From Wolbachia endosymbiont of Folsomia candida (GTDB lineage Bacteria; Pseudomonadota; Alphaproteobacteria; Rickettsiales; Anaplasmataceae): a stretch of DNA of 64,000 bases. A program made the translations under genes and the position numbers. Shown in pieces: positions 9,822 through 18,441 of this stretch. Location: assembly GCF_001931755.2 (NCBI RefSeq), contig NZ_CP015510.2, positions 1,488,001 through 1,552,000 of the forward strand, written 5' to 3'. The stretch's first letter is position 1. Each line of letters begins with the position of its first letter. A model generated the notes under the pieces. It had not been told where the DNA came from and made no database searches. It worked only from the letters and a program-made list of their open reading frames with translations.

Positions 9822-10013
9822 TACGACGCCTCCGGTAATTTCCGTTTCATGCCAAATTATTCATGACATTGATTAAATTTAAGTAAATGATAGAAGTTTT
9901 TGTTTGCTGACTCTGTTATTACACTACTTTCAAACAAAATTGATAAAAAAGATGCGTAGTATTTTGTGCAAACGTTTTTATAAAAATAAAAGTATTTTTA
10001 TAACAGCCAACTG

Positions 10014-12047
10014 CTAAGGTACAAGCTGCTGACTAATTTTATTATCACAATACTTATTTATTGTTACATCAGTAAGGCATCTTATTCCTGCACCTACTGC
10101 TGCGCCTACTACTGCACCAGCTACTGCAAGTCCCAACTTAGCACCAATCCCAATACCAGCCCCTAGAATTAATGGTGCAAGGAAGTATGCTAAAACGCCA
10201 CCTATTGCACCTGCAGCTATAATTATCAAGTATCTTGGGAAAATGACCGGAGATTGTTTTTTGGAATCGCAATTTATTGGTTCTTCTTGCTGTTTATAAA
10301 TCGGAGTAGGAGTATTTAATTTTTCTTCAATCCTACTTTTCTCATTCTCAAAATTACATTTAAGCTTCTCTCTTTCATTTTCCCCAAGAAAAGGTATCAA
10401 TTGGTACATAACTTTTTCAAGCTGAGAAATATCTTCCCGCACTTGAGAACGATCTGAACGATCATAAAGCATTATCCGTGCCATTGTACTGATAATACTA
10501 CCACTTATCTTCTCATAGTCTGTTCGATCAATCTTGATATCTTTGATACTTGCATAATAAAGCAATAATTTTACAAAATTCAAATTACATTCCCTGAGAT
10601 CAAATTTAGCGCTAACCTTCTTATGAAAATTGATCACATCATGTTCCGTTATTACTGTTGAGCTAAAAAAAGTCTTAATTAACTCTTCAGAATAACGCCT
10701 ACCATTTGCAAGCATGTCTTCTGCTAAACCGGTACCTTTCTGTATTACAACACCGTTCAATTCATAATCTTCATCTAGTTTAATATTGAAAAAATCAAAA
10801 CCTACATCTTTTGCCTCTTCTAATTTTCTTTTAAATCCTTCTACATTATTACTTTCCATAACTGAATTAAATAATCCTTTAAGAATTCCTTGATCATAGT
10901 TTTTGATTAAATGTTTATACAATAATTCTACAAACCTTGACTCTACAAGCCTTGATTCTAGAAGGCTTACTCTGTAAAAAGCAGATAAGTCAAAACTATG
11001 TATTTTCCTTATTTCTTTTATTTCCTCTTGGCTGTAAAAATTAGTTTTTTCTTCTAATAGTAACTTTGTAATTTCGATAGCACGATTAGCTGTTTGACTA
11101 TATTTGATAGACTTTAACACTTCCGTTTTTTGTTTGCTAGACATATGCGGTAAAAGTATCTCTACTATATTCCTATCATACTGGTTAATTATACCTTGAG
11201 TAATTAGAGATTCTTGCTCAGGACTAGCATCAATCTTAGCCTTATGTTTAAAAAACTCAGTAAGAATATCAGTATTCCTCAAGCGTAAAATATCCCAAAG
11301 AGGCATAATCGAGTTTTTATCATTACATAGATTAGGATTTGCTCCGGATTTTAAAAGCACACGTACAACATTAATATTGCCTGCTGCGCATGCAATACTT
11401 AACGGTGTACTAATTTCAGATTTACTTCTTCTATACTTAGCGTTAATGTCAATTACATTAGACTTTGAGCATATAGACCCACTTCTAGCATGATTTATTG
11501 TTGAACTATTAGCATTTTGTCCTGATAAAATTTCTTCAAGAAGCTGCTTCCAACCAGCATTAGCATCATAGCAAGCATGTTCAACAATGTAGTGTATTGG
11601 TGCTTTGCCATTATTCAATTTTATATTGAGATTATGAACTCTTTTTAATTGATCTTTTATTTTATTTATATTGAAGAACTGATACTCAAGAGCATAAAAT
11701 AAATTAGCCTCTCCTTTACTTAAATGTGGACAATTATCCTGTCTAAATTTTTCCTTTGATTCATCAGAGCCATTGAACATCTGAGCATATATATCAAAAT
11801 CCGTGGTTTGTTCAATTGTTTCACCTATTAATATTCTATATGCTTTATTTACTGCCTTAAAATTTTCTGTTGCTTTGTCTTGCTCTTCTTTACTTGGATT
11901 AAAACATTTATCAGGATGATATTTTCTTGCTAATTTTCTATATGCCTTGTTAATATCATCTTGACTTGCATTCTCTTGTAGCCCTAATATCTGCCATGCA
12001 TCTTTATGCGTTTTTGGCATTTCAAATTTTTCTTCAGTCATACCCAC
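10014..12047 (-). CDS. J-domain and ankyrin-repeat fusion protein with C-terminal membrane hairpin
   Basis: A 677-residue protein. Residues 12-76 form a J domain with the diagnostic HPD at 44-46 (RKYHPDKCF), which in the DnaJ family stimulates Hsp70 ATPase. Ankyrin-type repeats follow, the clearest being [20 protein letters not shown]; another lies near [17 protein letters not shown] long helical region comes next, then near residues 605-660 two Gly/Ala-rich hydrophobic segments ([19 protein letters not shown] and [18 protein letters not shown]). There is no zinc-finger DnaJ region, so it is not the housekeeping chaperone. The mix of a host-like ankyrin region with a J domain suggests a T4SS effector, which is inference. 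It lies on the same strand as the VirB2-like gene but about 190 bases upstream of it. Confidence 0.85.
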   Translation of the reverse strand: MGMTEEKFEMPKTHKDAWQILGLQENASQDDINKAYRKLARKYHPDKCFNPSKEEQDKATENFKAVNKAYRILIGETIEQTTDFDIYAQMFNGSDESKEKFRQDNCPHLSKGEANLFYALEYQFFNINKIKDQLKRVHNLNIKLNNGKAPIHYIVEHACYDANAGWKQLLEEILSGQNANSSTINHARSGSICSKSNVIDINAKYRRSKSEISTPLSIACAAGNINVVRVLLKSGANPNLCNDKNSIMPLWDILRLRNTDILTEFFKHKAKIDASPEQESLITQGIINQYDRNIVEILLPHMSSKQKTEVLKSIKYSQTANRAIEITKLLLEEKTNFYSQEEIKEIRKIHSFDLSAFYRVSLLESRLVESRFVELLYKHLIKNYDQGILKGLFNSVMESNNVEGFKRKLEEAKDVGFDFFNIKLDEDYELNGVVIQKGTGLAEDMLANGRRYSEELIKTFFSSTVITEHDVINFHKKVSAKFDLRECNLNFVKLLLYYASIKDIKIDRTDYEKISGSIISTMARIMLYDRSDRSQVREDISQLEKVMYQLIPFLGENEREKLKCNFENEKSRIEEKLNTPTPIYKQQEEPINCDSKKQSPVIFPRYLIIIAAGAIGGVLAYFLAPLILGAGIGIGAKLGLAVAGAVVGAAVGAGIRCLTDVTINKYCDNKISQQLVP

Positions 12048-12121
12048 TCCTAAATTAATATAACATTAGTTTAACAAATTAATTGATAAAAATCAAGAAA
12101 ATACACCATTAAAATATTATT

Positions 12122-12445
12122 TTAATCTTTATTATCAAATAATTTCAGCCCTATAACACCGAATGTAATTAAAATGAGACACATTATTCTGAACAAATTG
12201 ACTGATTCGTTAAATAGAAAAATTCCAAGCAGTGAAGCCCCTATTGCACCCACTCCAGTCCAAATTGCATAGCATATCCCAATGGGAATAGAACGTGTAG
12301 CAAGCGAAAGCAAATATGTACTAAGAGTCATAGTAAGTACGTTAACCAGCGATGGTATGAGATGAGTGAATCCATAACTATGTTTAAGTGTTATGATCCA
12401 AAATATTTCAATTATTGATGATAAGAACAGGTATAGCCAATTCAT
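12122..12445 (-). CDS. Small multidrug resistance (SMR) transporter, second of a pair
   Basis: A 107-residue four-helix protein starting MNWLYLFLSSIIEIFWIIT; Glu13 is the membrane-buried glutamate that SMR (EmrE-type) proteins use to exchange drug for protons. I place the start at ATG 12445, 14 bases after the stop of its partner. A longer frame reaching 12511 would overlap the partner and has an N-terminus unlike the family. It is divergent from the neighbouring copy, as in two-component SMR pairs that work as heterodimers. Confidence 0.85.
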   Translation of the reverse strand: MNWLYLFLSSIIEIFWIITLKHSYGFTHLIPSLVNVLTMTLSTYLLSLATRSIPIGICYAIWTGVGAIGASLLGIFLFNESVNLFRIMCLILITFGVIGLKLFDNKD

Positions 12446-12459
12446 GCATAAACTTAGAT

Positions 12460-12774
12460 TTAAATAGAGAACTTCAATCCTATGGTTCCTATTATTATTA
12501 AAATGATACATAAGACCTGATATAAATTAATATGCTCCTTAAAAGCCATCACGCCAATTACAGTCGTTCCAACTGTACATATCCCAGAAGAAACTGCATA
12601 GCACACTCCAATAGGAAGAGAACATGCTGCAAGAGATAAAAAATAAATACTGGTAATCATAATCACCAGCGTTGCAACCGAAGGCACAACTTTAGTAAAA
12701 CCATTACTAAACTTTAGCGTTACAGCCCACAATACTTCCAGGATACTAGATAATAATAAAAAGAACCAGTACAT
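12460..12774 (-). CDS. Small multidrug resistance (SMR) transporter, first of a pair
   Basis: A 104-residue SMR protein with four hydrophobic helices and the key glutamate at position 13 (SSILEVLWAVTLKFSNGF). It is transcribed ahead of the second SMR gene with a 14-base gap. Family members export cationic compounds or guanidinium-like metabolites by proton exchange. Substrate cannot be read from sequence. A dimer with the product of 12122-12445 is likely from the arrangement. Confidence 0.88.
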   Translation of the reverse strand: MYWFFLLLSSILEVLWAVTLKFSNGFTKVVPSVATLVIMITSIYFLSLAACSLPIGVCYAVSSGICTVGTTVIGVMAFKEHINLYQVLCIILIIIGTIGLKFSI

Positions 12775-12900
12775 TTTTCTAATATTTTAAATTTTTAGTA
12801 TAGCAAAAGTTACTTTACTTAACAACAAGGGTTATGCTAGAGCTACAATAAATCTCCTTATTCCTGTATCAAAGTACTGGAATGATGTGATGAGGGCTTT

Positions 12901-13659
12901 TCACACAACTTTATGAAGTATTCTATTTAACCGAATGGCAACAGGTACCCTAAAATTAAATGGTAACCAGCTAACTTTTTCAAGTTTAAATGATAACCCA
13001 ATCATGCTTACACGCCCAATGATATTTTCCATTGGTACAAAACCGATATCAGGGAATCTGCTATCTTGAGAATTGTTTCTATTGTCCCCCATGACAAAAA
13101 ATTGATCGTCAGGCACATAATAGGCTGGAGTATTGTGAGATAGTCTATGAGAAATATTATCTATTAAAATCTCATGCTCTTTGCCATTAGAAAGTGTTTC
13201 TATATATCGAGGTATGTTGTGATTTGACTCATAATCAAGAAAATCTTCCATTGGCCTACGCTCTATTTTTTGATCATTTATGTATAATTCCCCATCCATC
13301 ATTTGCACTTTATCGCCTGGTGTTCCTATCACTCGCTTAACAAACCTGATGCTATAATTTTTTGTAGGTTTGAAAACTATTACATCACCTTGCTCTGGTG
13401 GAGTGTAAAAAATTCTACCGCTAAAAATATTTGGTGAAAAAATGAAAGAATGCTTGCTATATCCATATGGATACTTACTTGTAAAAAGATAGTCACCTTC
13501 TAATATAGTACTCTTCATAGAACCGGAAGGCACATGAAATGGTTCGAATAAAAAACTACGCACTAACAGTGCAATTATCAATACATAAAAGAATGAAGAT
13601 AAAAAACTTTTTGTACTTGTGATCCAATTCTTGTGTAACTCTTTCAACTTTGCTTCCAT
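12901..13659 (-). CDS. lepB: Signal peptidase I
   Basis: A 252-residue membrane-bound serine protease that removes Sec signal peptides. One N-terminal helix (FFYVLIIALLVRSFLF) precedes the catalytic serine (Ser47 in PSGSM). The catalytic lysine is Lys108 (RFVKRVIGTPGD). The GDNRNNSQDSRFPDIGFV box near residue 200 is also canonical. Length and domain order are normal. It is the likely enzyme for the VirB2-like and VirB6-1 signal peptides seen in this window. Confidence 0.96.
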   Translation of the reverse strand: MEAKLKELHKNWITSTKSFLSSFFYVLIIALLVRSFLFEPFHVPSGSMKSTILEGDYLFTSKYPYGYSKHSFIFSPNIFSGRIFYTPPEQGDVIVFKPTKNYSIRFVKRVIGTPGDKVQMMDGELYINDQKIERRPMEDFLDYESNHNIPRYIETLSNGKEHEILIDNISHRLSHNTPAYYVPDDQFFVMGDNRNNSQDSRFPDIGFVPMENIIGRVSMIGLSFKLEKVSWLPFNFRVPVAIRLNRILHKVV

Positions 13660-13752
13660 TGTGGCACCATAAACTGAACTTATTATAATACAAAATTTAA
13701 GAAGTGGTAATATGAAATTTTACTAGTAAACATTAATATGAGTATAATAATG

Positions 13753-13825
13753 TGCCGTTACCAAGATTCGAACTTGGGACCTCGTCATTACCAATGACGT
13801 ACTCTACCACCTGAGCTACAACGGC
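13753..13825 (-). tRNA. tRNA-Thr (GGT)
   Basis: A 73-base cloverleaf on the minus strand. The 7-bp acceptor stem GCCGTTG/TAACGGC has discriminator A. The anticodon stem cgtca/tgacg encloses loop ttGGTaa, giving anticodon GGT. The T arm has the usual TTCGAAT loop. CCA is not encoded. Confidence 0.96.
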
Positions 13826-13838
13826 AAGTTTATATATT

Positions 13839-13988
13839 ATGATAACAATGAATGATACAAAAAAGAATAAACTAAAAGAAGAAGAAAAAAAAAGATTAGT
13901 GAAAGCTTTAAAACAAAATATTTTAAAAAGAAAAAAGCAGCAGCAGAGTAGAAAGAATAAGACACTTTCAAAACTTGCTTGTGATTAG
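13839..13988 (+). CDS. Very small basic protein (49 residues)
   Basis: The frame starts at ATG 13839 (a second ATG at 13848 gives 46 residues) and stops at TAG 13986-13988. It encodes a Lys/Arg/Gln-rich helix containing KKRLVKALKQNILKRKKQQQ. The pattern of an acidic/basic head then a run of ALKxNIxRRKxQ resembles short basic proteins found in many alphaproteobacteria; that likeness is from memory. It sits between tRNA-Thr and lysS, opposite in strand to both. Function unknown. Confidence 0.55.
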   Translation: MITMNDTKKNKLKEEEKKRLVKALKQNILKRKKQQQSRKNKTLSKLACD

Positions 13989-14050
13989 AAGTTTTTATAG
14001 CATTGTAGAGCGGTTATTCAATAATAATGGATTTGACAAGAAATTTGGTT

Positions 14051-15613
14051 TTATTCTTTAATAACGCCTTCTATCAGTGAGATTGTATTGTCCACTCCAT
14101 AAAGCTTTATAAAAGACCCCATTCTTGGGCCAGTCTGTTGACCAAGCAATGTCTCATACAACAATTGAAACCAATCGCGTAGGTTGGTAAACCCGCATTT
14201 TTTTCCAATAGAAAATACCTGAGATTGAATTTCTTCAGCAGCAGCATTATTGGATATGGAACACAAAGTTTCCTTTAAATCTAGCAATGCTTGCTTTTCT
14301 GTTTCATTTGGAGTTTTGTATGACTTTGTTGGCTTGACAAAATCGTGATAATATTTCACAGCAAAATCTGAAAGCCTATCGAGCATTTTATTGTTCTCTT
14401 GCGTAACATTTGGTGCATAAGTAGATATAAAACCCCAAAGAATTTCTTTATTTTCAGCATTACAAGCTGCTGCCAAATTTAAAAGCAGCGAAAAATTTAT
14501 GCCTGAAGTTTCTATGTTAGGAACATTACCATTATGAACATGCCACGCAGGATTAGACTCCCCGTCAGGTGTCATTCCAGTGCTTGATGTTATATTTCCT
14601 TCTTTATTTTCATGATAGCGTTTTACAAATTCTAAATACTCATCTGTTGACTTTGGTATCACATCAAAATATAAACGTTTAGCTTTTTTTGGGCTTTGAA
14701 AAATATACAGAGCTAAACTCTCTGTTGGTGCATAAGTGAGCCACTCATCAATTGAAATTCCATTTCCTTTTGATTTGGATATCTTCTTACCTTCTTTATC
14801 AAGAAAGAATTCATAGCAAAATAGAAGGGGTGGCTTTTCTCCAAGTATTTCACATATTTGGCTTGAAAGTATAGCAGATGGTGTTAAATCTTTTCCATGA
14901 GCTTCGTAATTCACTCCAAATGCAGCCCACCTCATTCCCCAATCCGGTTTCCATTGCAGTTTACATCTTCCTTTTGTTACAGGAACTTCTACTTTTTCTC
15001 CATTTGAATCTTCATATGTAACTGTACCTTTATCTATATTTGTTTCAATTATTGGTACTTGTAAAACTTGAGAAGTTTTTTGGCAGAGTGGTAAAAATGG
15101 ACTATAGGTCTTCTGCCTCTCTTCTCGAAATGATGGAAGCATCACATCCATGACTTTATCGTAGTTTTTTAGTAGGAGTAAAAGTTTTTCATCGTAGATA
15201 CCAGATTTATAACACTCTGTTGCGCTTCTAAATTCGTATTCAAATTCAAATAAATCAAGGAATTTGCACAGTAACGCATTCATGTGATGACCATAACTTT
15301 CATGAGTCCCAAATGGATCTGGGATCATAGTGAGTGGCTTATTTAAATGCTCTCTTAACATCTCTTGATTTGGCACATTGTCTGGTATTTTTCGCAAACC
15401 ATCCATATCATCTGACACTGCAATGATTTTAGCTTTTACATCAGGAGCTATTTTTTTTAGTGCATTTACGACAACTGTAGTACGAAAAACTTCTCCAAAA
15501 GTTCCTATGTGTGGCAAGCCAGAAGGGCCATAACCGGTTTCAAATAATATCTCTTTTTTATCAGGAAATTTCTGTAATATTTTTTCCGCTTCTTGAAATG
15601 GCCAACTCGTCAT
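14051..15613 (-). CDS. lysS: Class I lysyl-tRNA synthetase
   Basis: A 520-residue aminoacyl-tRNA synthetase that charges tRNA-Lys. It belongs to class I (archaeal type, LysK) and not class II: there is a HIGH-type signature GPSGLPHIGTFGE at residues 29-41 and a KMSKS-type motif KKISKSKGNGI in the middle. Class I LysRS is usual in alphaproteobacteria, so this is not evidence of recent transfer. It is read divergently from virB3. Confidence 0.96.
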   Translation of the reverse strand: MTSWPFQEAEKILQKFPDKKEILFETGYGPSGLPHIGTFGEVFRTTVVVNALKKIAPDVKAKIIAVSDDMDGLRKIPDNVPNQEMLREHLNKPLTMIPDPFGTHESYGHHMNALLCKFLDLFEFEYEFRSATECYKSGIYDEKLLLLLKNYDKVMDVMLPSFREERQKTYSPFLPLCQKTSQVLQVPIIETNIDKGTVTYEDSNGEKVEVPVTKGRCKLQWKPDWGMRWAAFGVNYEAHGKDLTPSAILSSQICEILGEKPPLLFCYEFFLDKEGKKISKSKGNGISIDEWLTYAPTESLALYIFQSPKKAKRLYFDVIPKSTDEYLEFVKRYHENKEGNITSSTGMTPDGESNPAWHVHNGNVPNIETSGINFSLLLNLAAACNAENKEILWGFISTYAPNVTQENNKMLDRLSDFAVKYYHDFVKPTKSYKTPNETEKQALLDLKETLCSISNNAAAEEIQSQVFSIGKKCGFTNLRDWFQLLYETLLGQQTGPRMGSFIKLYGVDNTISLIEGVIKE

Positions 15614-15679
15614 TACTCAGATTAAATTAGTGATAAATATATTTTACTTAAAATGCTGCTAGTTTCAATGAATTTTTAA

Positions 15680-15693
15680 TATAATGGTATAGT
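15680..15693 (+). promoter_or_regulatory. Possible -10 region for the virB3-virB4-virB6 operon
   Basis: The 116-base gap between lysS (-) and virB3 (+) holds a perfect tataat at 15680-15685 and an overlapping tatagt at 15688-15693. Neither has a good -35 at the right distance (only tttcaa near 15663), so the promoter assignment is tentative. A short aaaaagg at 15714-15720 could serve as ribosome-binding site for virB3. Confidence 0.35.
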
Positions 15694-15729
15694 ATTAATG
15701 CTGAACTGTTATTAAAAAGGTTTAAAGTT

Positions 15730-16026
15730 ATGTCCACAGGTAGTATACAAACAGATCAATTATTTAAAGGTCTTACAAGACCTGCAATGCTTTTTGGTGT
15801 CAGCTTCACGTTTACAATACTAAACGTACTGGTCTGTATGTTAGCTTTTATTAACTTGAATGATCTAAGAATAATTCTTCTAGTTTTACCAGGAGTCCAC
15901 GGACTTGGCTATATTGCTTCTGCAAAAGAACCATTGTTTATTGAGCTATTTATGGTAAAATTCGGAAAGTGCTCAAAATGCTGGAATCGTTTTTATCACG
16001 GAGCCAATTCTTATGATATTACTTAA
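15730..16026 (+). CDS. virB3: T4SS protein VirB3
   Basis: A 98-residue inner-membrane protein of the type IV secretion channel. It shows the family start (TDQLFKGLTRPAMLFGVSF), a hydrophobic hairpin (FTFTILNVLVCMLAFINL then ILLVLPGVHGLGYIA) and a short cytoplasmic end. It opens the operon and lies directly before virB4, its usual partner. Confidence 0.93.
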   Translation: MSTGSIQTDQLFKGLTRPAMLFGVSFTFTILNVLVCMLAFINLNDLRIILLVLPGVHGLGYIASAKEPLFIELFMVKFGKCSKCWNRFYHGANSYDIT

Positions 16027-16035
16027 AGTTATGTG

Positions 16036-18441
16036 ATGCTTAGATTTAGAGCTATTCAATCAAAGAATAAATCTACTATAAAAAAGGAAGTTCACGCTGC
16101 CGAATTTATTCCTTATTCTTCCTATTGGAATAGCTCAACATTGCTGACAAAGGAAAATTGGTTAGTGAAGGTTATAAAATTAAGTGGTTTTGCGTTTGAA
16201 ACTGCAGATGACGAAGATTTAGTAATACAAAATAATATCAGGAATCAGATGCTGAGAAGCATTTCATCTCCAGCGTTTAGTTTATATTTCCACACTATCC
16301 GGCGTAGAAAAAATATTTTTTCTGACGAATTTGCAAATCAAGATTTGCCAAATTTTTTTGCTAACCATGTTAATCTAAAGTGGAAAGAAAAGCATGCAAC
16401 AAGGCAATCATTTATTAATGACCTATATATTACAATCATTCGTAGAGCAGATACAAAAGGGGTGGAGTTTTTATCCCATCTGCTTAAAAAGTTTGGGCAA
16501 GCAACCTCAAAACATGCATGGGAAAGTGATATGCGTGCCACGTATGAAGACTTGGAAGAAACGACAAACCGTGTAGTAACGAGTCTTAGGAATTATTCCC
16601 CAAAAATTCTTGAAGTAAAAGAAACCCCAAATGGCTTATTTTGTGAAATAATGGAGTTTTTATCCAGAATTGTAAATTGTGGCTTCGTTACAAATACACT
16701 CTTTCCCCTAAGAACTGAAATATCAAGGTATTTGCCAGTACATAGATTATTCTTTGGCCATAAAATGATACAGGTTGTGACTCACAATGAAAGCAGATAT
16801 GCTGGGATAGTTAGTATTAAAGAGTACGGAAATAATACTTCTGCAGGAATGCTTGATTCATTCTTACAGCTCCCTTATGAATTCATTATTACACAGTCTT
16901 TTCAATTTACAAATAGGCAAATGGCAATTGGAAAAATGCAGATACAGCAAAATCGAATGATACAATCTGCAGATAAAGCTATTTCTCAAATAGCAGAAAT
17001 TTCGCAAGCTCTGGATGATGCAATGAGTGGTAAGATTGCCTTTGGTCAACACCACTTGACTATTTTATGTATAGAAAAGAGCCCTAAATCACTGGATAAC
17101 GCTTTATCGTTAGTAGAATCTGAGCTTTCTAATTGTGGTGTTTACCCTATCCGTGAGAGAGTTAATCTTGAGCCGGCATTTTGGGCGCAAATTCCTGGTA
17201 ATTTCGATTATATAGTAAGAAAAGGCACTATAAGTAGCCTTAATTTAGCTGGATTTGCATCACAGCATAATTACCCTACTGGTAGTAAATTCAATAACCA
17301 TTGGGGTGATGCTGTTACAGTTTTTGACACAACGTCTGGCACTCCATTTTTTTTCAACTTTCATATAAGGGATGTTGGCCATACTATGATAATTGGTCCA
17401 ACAGGTGCTGGTAAAACTGTTTTAATGAATTTTTTATGTGCTCAGGCGGTGAAATTTTCTCCGAGAATATTCTTTTTTGATAAAGACCGTGGTGCGGAGA
17501 TTTTCTTAAGGGCACTCGGTGGTATTTATACTGTAATAGAACCAAGAACTAAAACGAATTTTAATCCTTTACAACTTGATGATACTCCAGACAACAGAAC
17601 ATTTTTAATGGAATGGATAAAGTCTTTAATCTCAGTCTATAATGATAAGTTTACTTCTGAAGATATTGCAAGAATCAATGACGCAATTGAAGGGAATTTT
17701 AAACTCAGAAAAGAAGACAGATTCCTGAGAAATCTCGTACCATTTTTAGGTCTTGCAGGTCCTGAAACGCTAGCAGGGTCTATATCAATGTGGCATGGAA
17801 ATGGATCTCATGCTGCAATATTTGACAATAAAGAGGATCTTTTAGATTTTTCACAAGCAAGAGTGTTTGGTTTTGAAATGGCTAATCTGCTTAAAGATCC
17901 TGTTGCACTTGGACCAGTATTGATTTATCTGTTTCATAGAATTAGTATATCCCTTGATGGCACTCCATCTATGATAGTGCTGGATGAAGCATGGGCGTTA
18001 ATAGATAATCCAGTTTTTGCGCCCAAAATAAAGGATTGGTTAAAGGTGCTGAGAAAATTAAATGCTTTTGTAATCTTTGCTACCCAAAGCGTTGAGGATG
18101 CAAGTAAGAGCGCTATTAGCGACACGCTTGTACAGCAAACAGCAACTCAGATCTTTTTACCAAATTTGAAGGCTACTAGTGTTTATCGGGATGTTTTTAT
18201 GTTAACTGAACGTGAATATATATTAATCAAGCATACAGATCCAAGCACTAGATTCTTTTTGGTAAAACAAGGTGTTAATGCTGTTGTAGCTAGGATAGAC
18301 TTAAAAGACTTAGATGATATAGTCAATATATTATCTGGACGTGCAGAGAGTGTTATATTATTACATGATATATTAAAAGAGGTTGGAGATAACCCAAAAG
18401 TATGGTTGCCTATATTTTATCAGAAGGTAAAAAATGTTTAA
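16036..18441 (+). CDS. virB4: T4SS ATPase VirB4
   Basis: An 801-residue ATPase that powers pilus assembly and substrate transport at the inner-membrane base of the T4SS. The N-terminal CagE/TrbE region is followed by Walker A GPTGAGKT (residues 454-461), Walker B MIVLDEAWALID near residue 650 and the FATQSVEDA segment. ATG at 16036 is chosen; a GTG two codons... one codon earlier (16033) is also in frame. It starts 9 bases after the virB3 stop and overlaps the first virB6 gene by 8 bases. Confidence 0.97.
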   Translation: MLRFRAIQSKNKSTIKKEVHAAEFIPYSSYWNSSTLLTKENWLVKVIKLSGFAFETADDEDLVIQNNIRNQMLRSISSPAFSLYFHTIRRRKNIFSDEFANQDLPNFFANHVNLKWKEKHATRQSFINDLYITIIRRADTKGVEFLSHLLKKFGQATSKHAWESDMRATYEDLEETTNRVVTSLRNYSPKILEVKETPNGLFCEIMEFLSRIVNCGFVTNTLFPLRTEISRYLPVHRLFFGHKMIQVVTHNESRYAGIVSIKEYGNNTSAGMLDSFLQLPYEFIITQSFQFTNRQMAIGKMQIQQNRMIQSADKAISQIAEISQALDDAMSGKIAFGQHHLTILCIEKSPKSLDNALSLVESELSNCGVYPIRERVNLEPAFWAQIPGNFDYIVRKGTISSLNLAGFASQHNYPTGSKFNNHWGDAVTVFDTTSGTPFFFNFHIRDVGHTMIIGPTGAGKTVLMNFLCAQAVKFSPRIFFFDKDRGAEIFLRALGGIYTVIEPRTKTNFNPLQLDDTPDNRTFLMEWIKSLISVYNDKFTSEDIARINDAIEGNFKLRKEDRFLRNLVPFLGLAGPETLAGSISMWHGNGSHAAIFDNKEDLLDFSQARVFGFEMANLLKDPVALGPVLIYLFHRISISLDGTPSMIVLDEAWALIDNPVFAPKIKDWLKVLRKLNAFVIFATQSVEDASKSAISDTLVQQTATQIFLPNLKATSVYRDVFMLTEREYILIKHTDPSTRFFLVKQGVNAVVARIDLKDLDDIVNILSGRAESVILLHDILKEVGDNPKVWLPIFYQKVKNV

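Noticed and set aside
14051..15613. Class I lysyl-tRNA synthetase as a sign of recent archaeal transfer
   Set aside because: This type is normal in alphaproteobacteria, including Rickettsiales.
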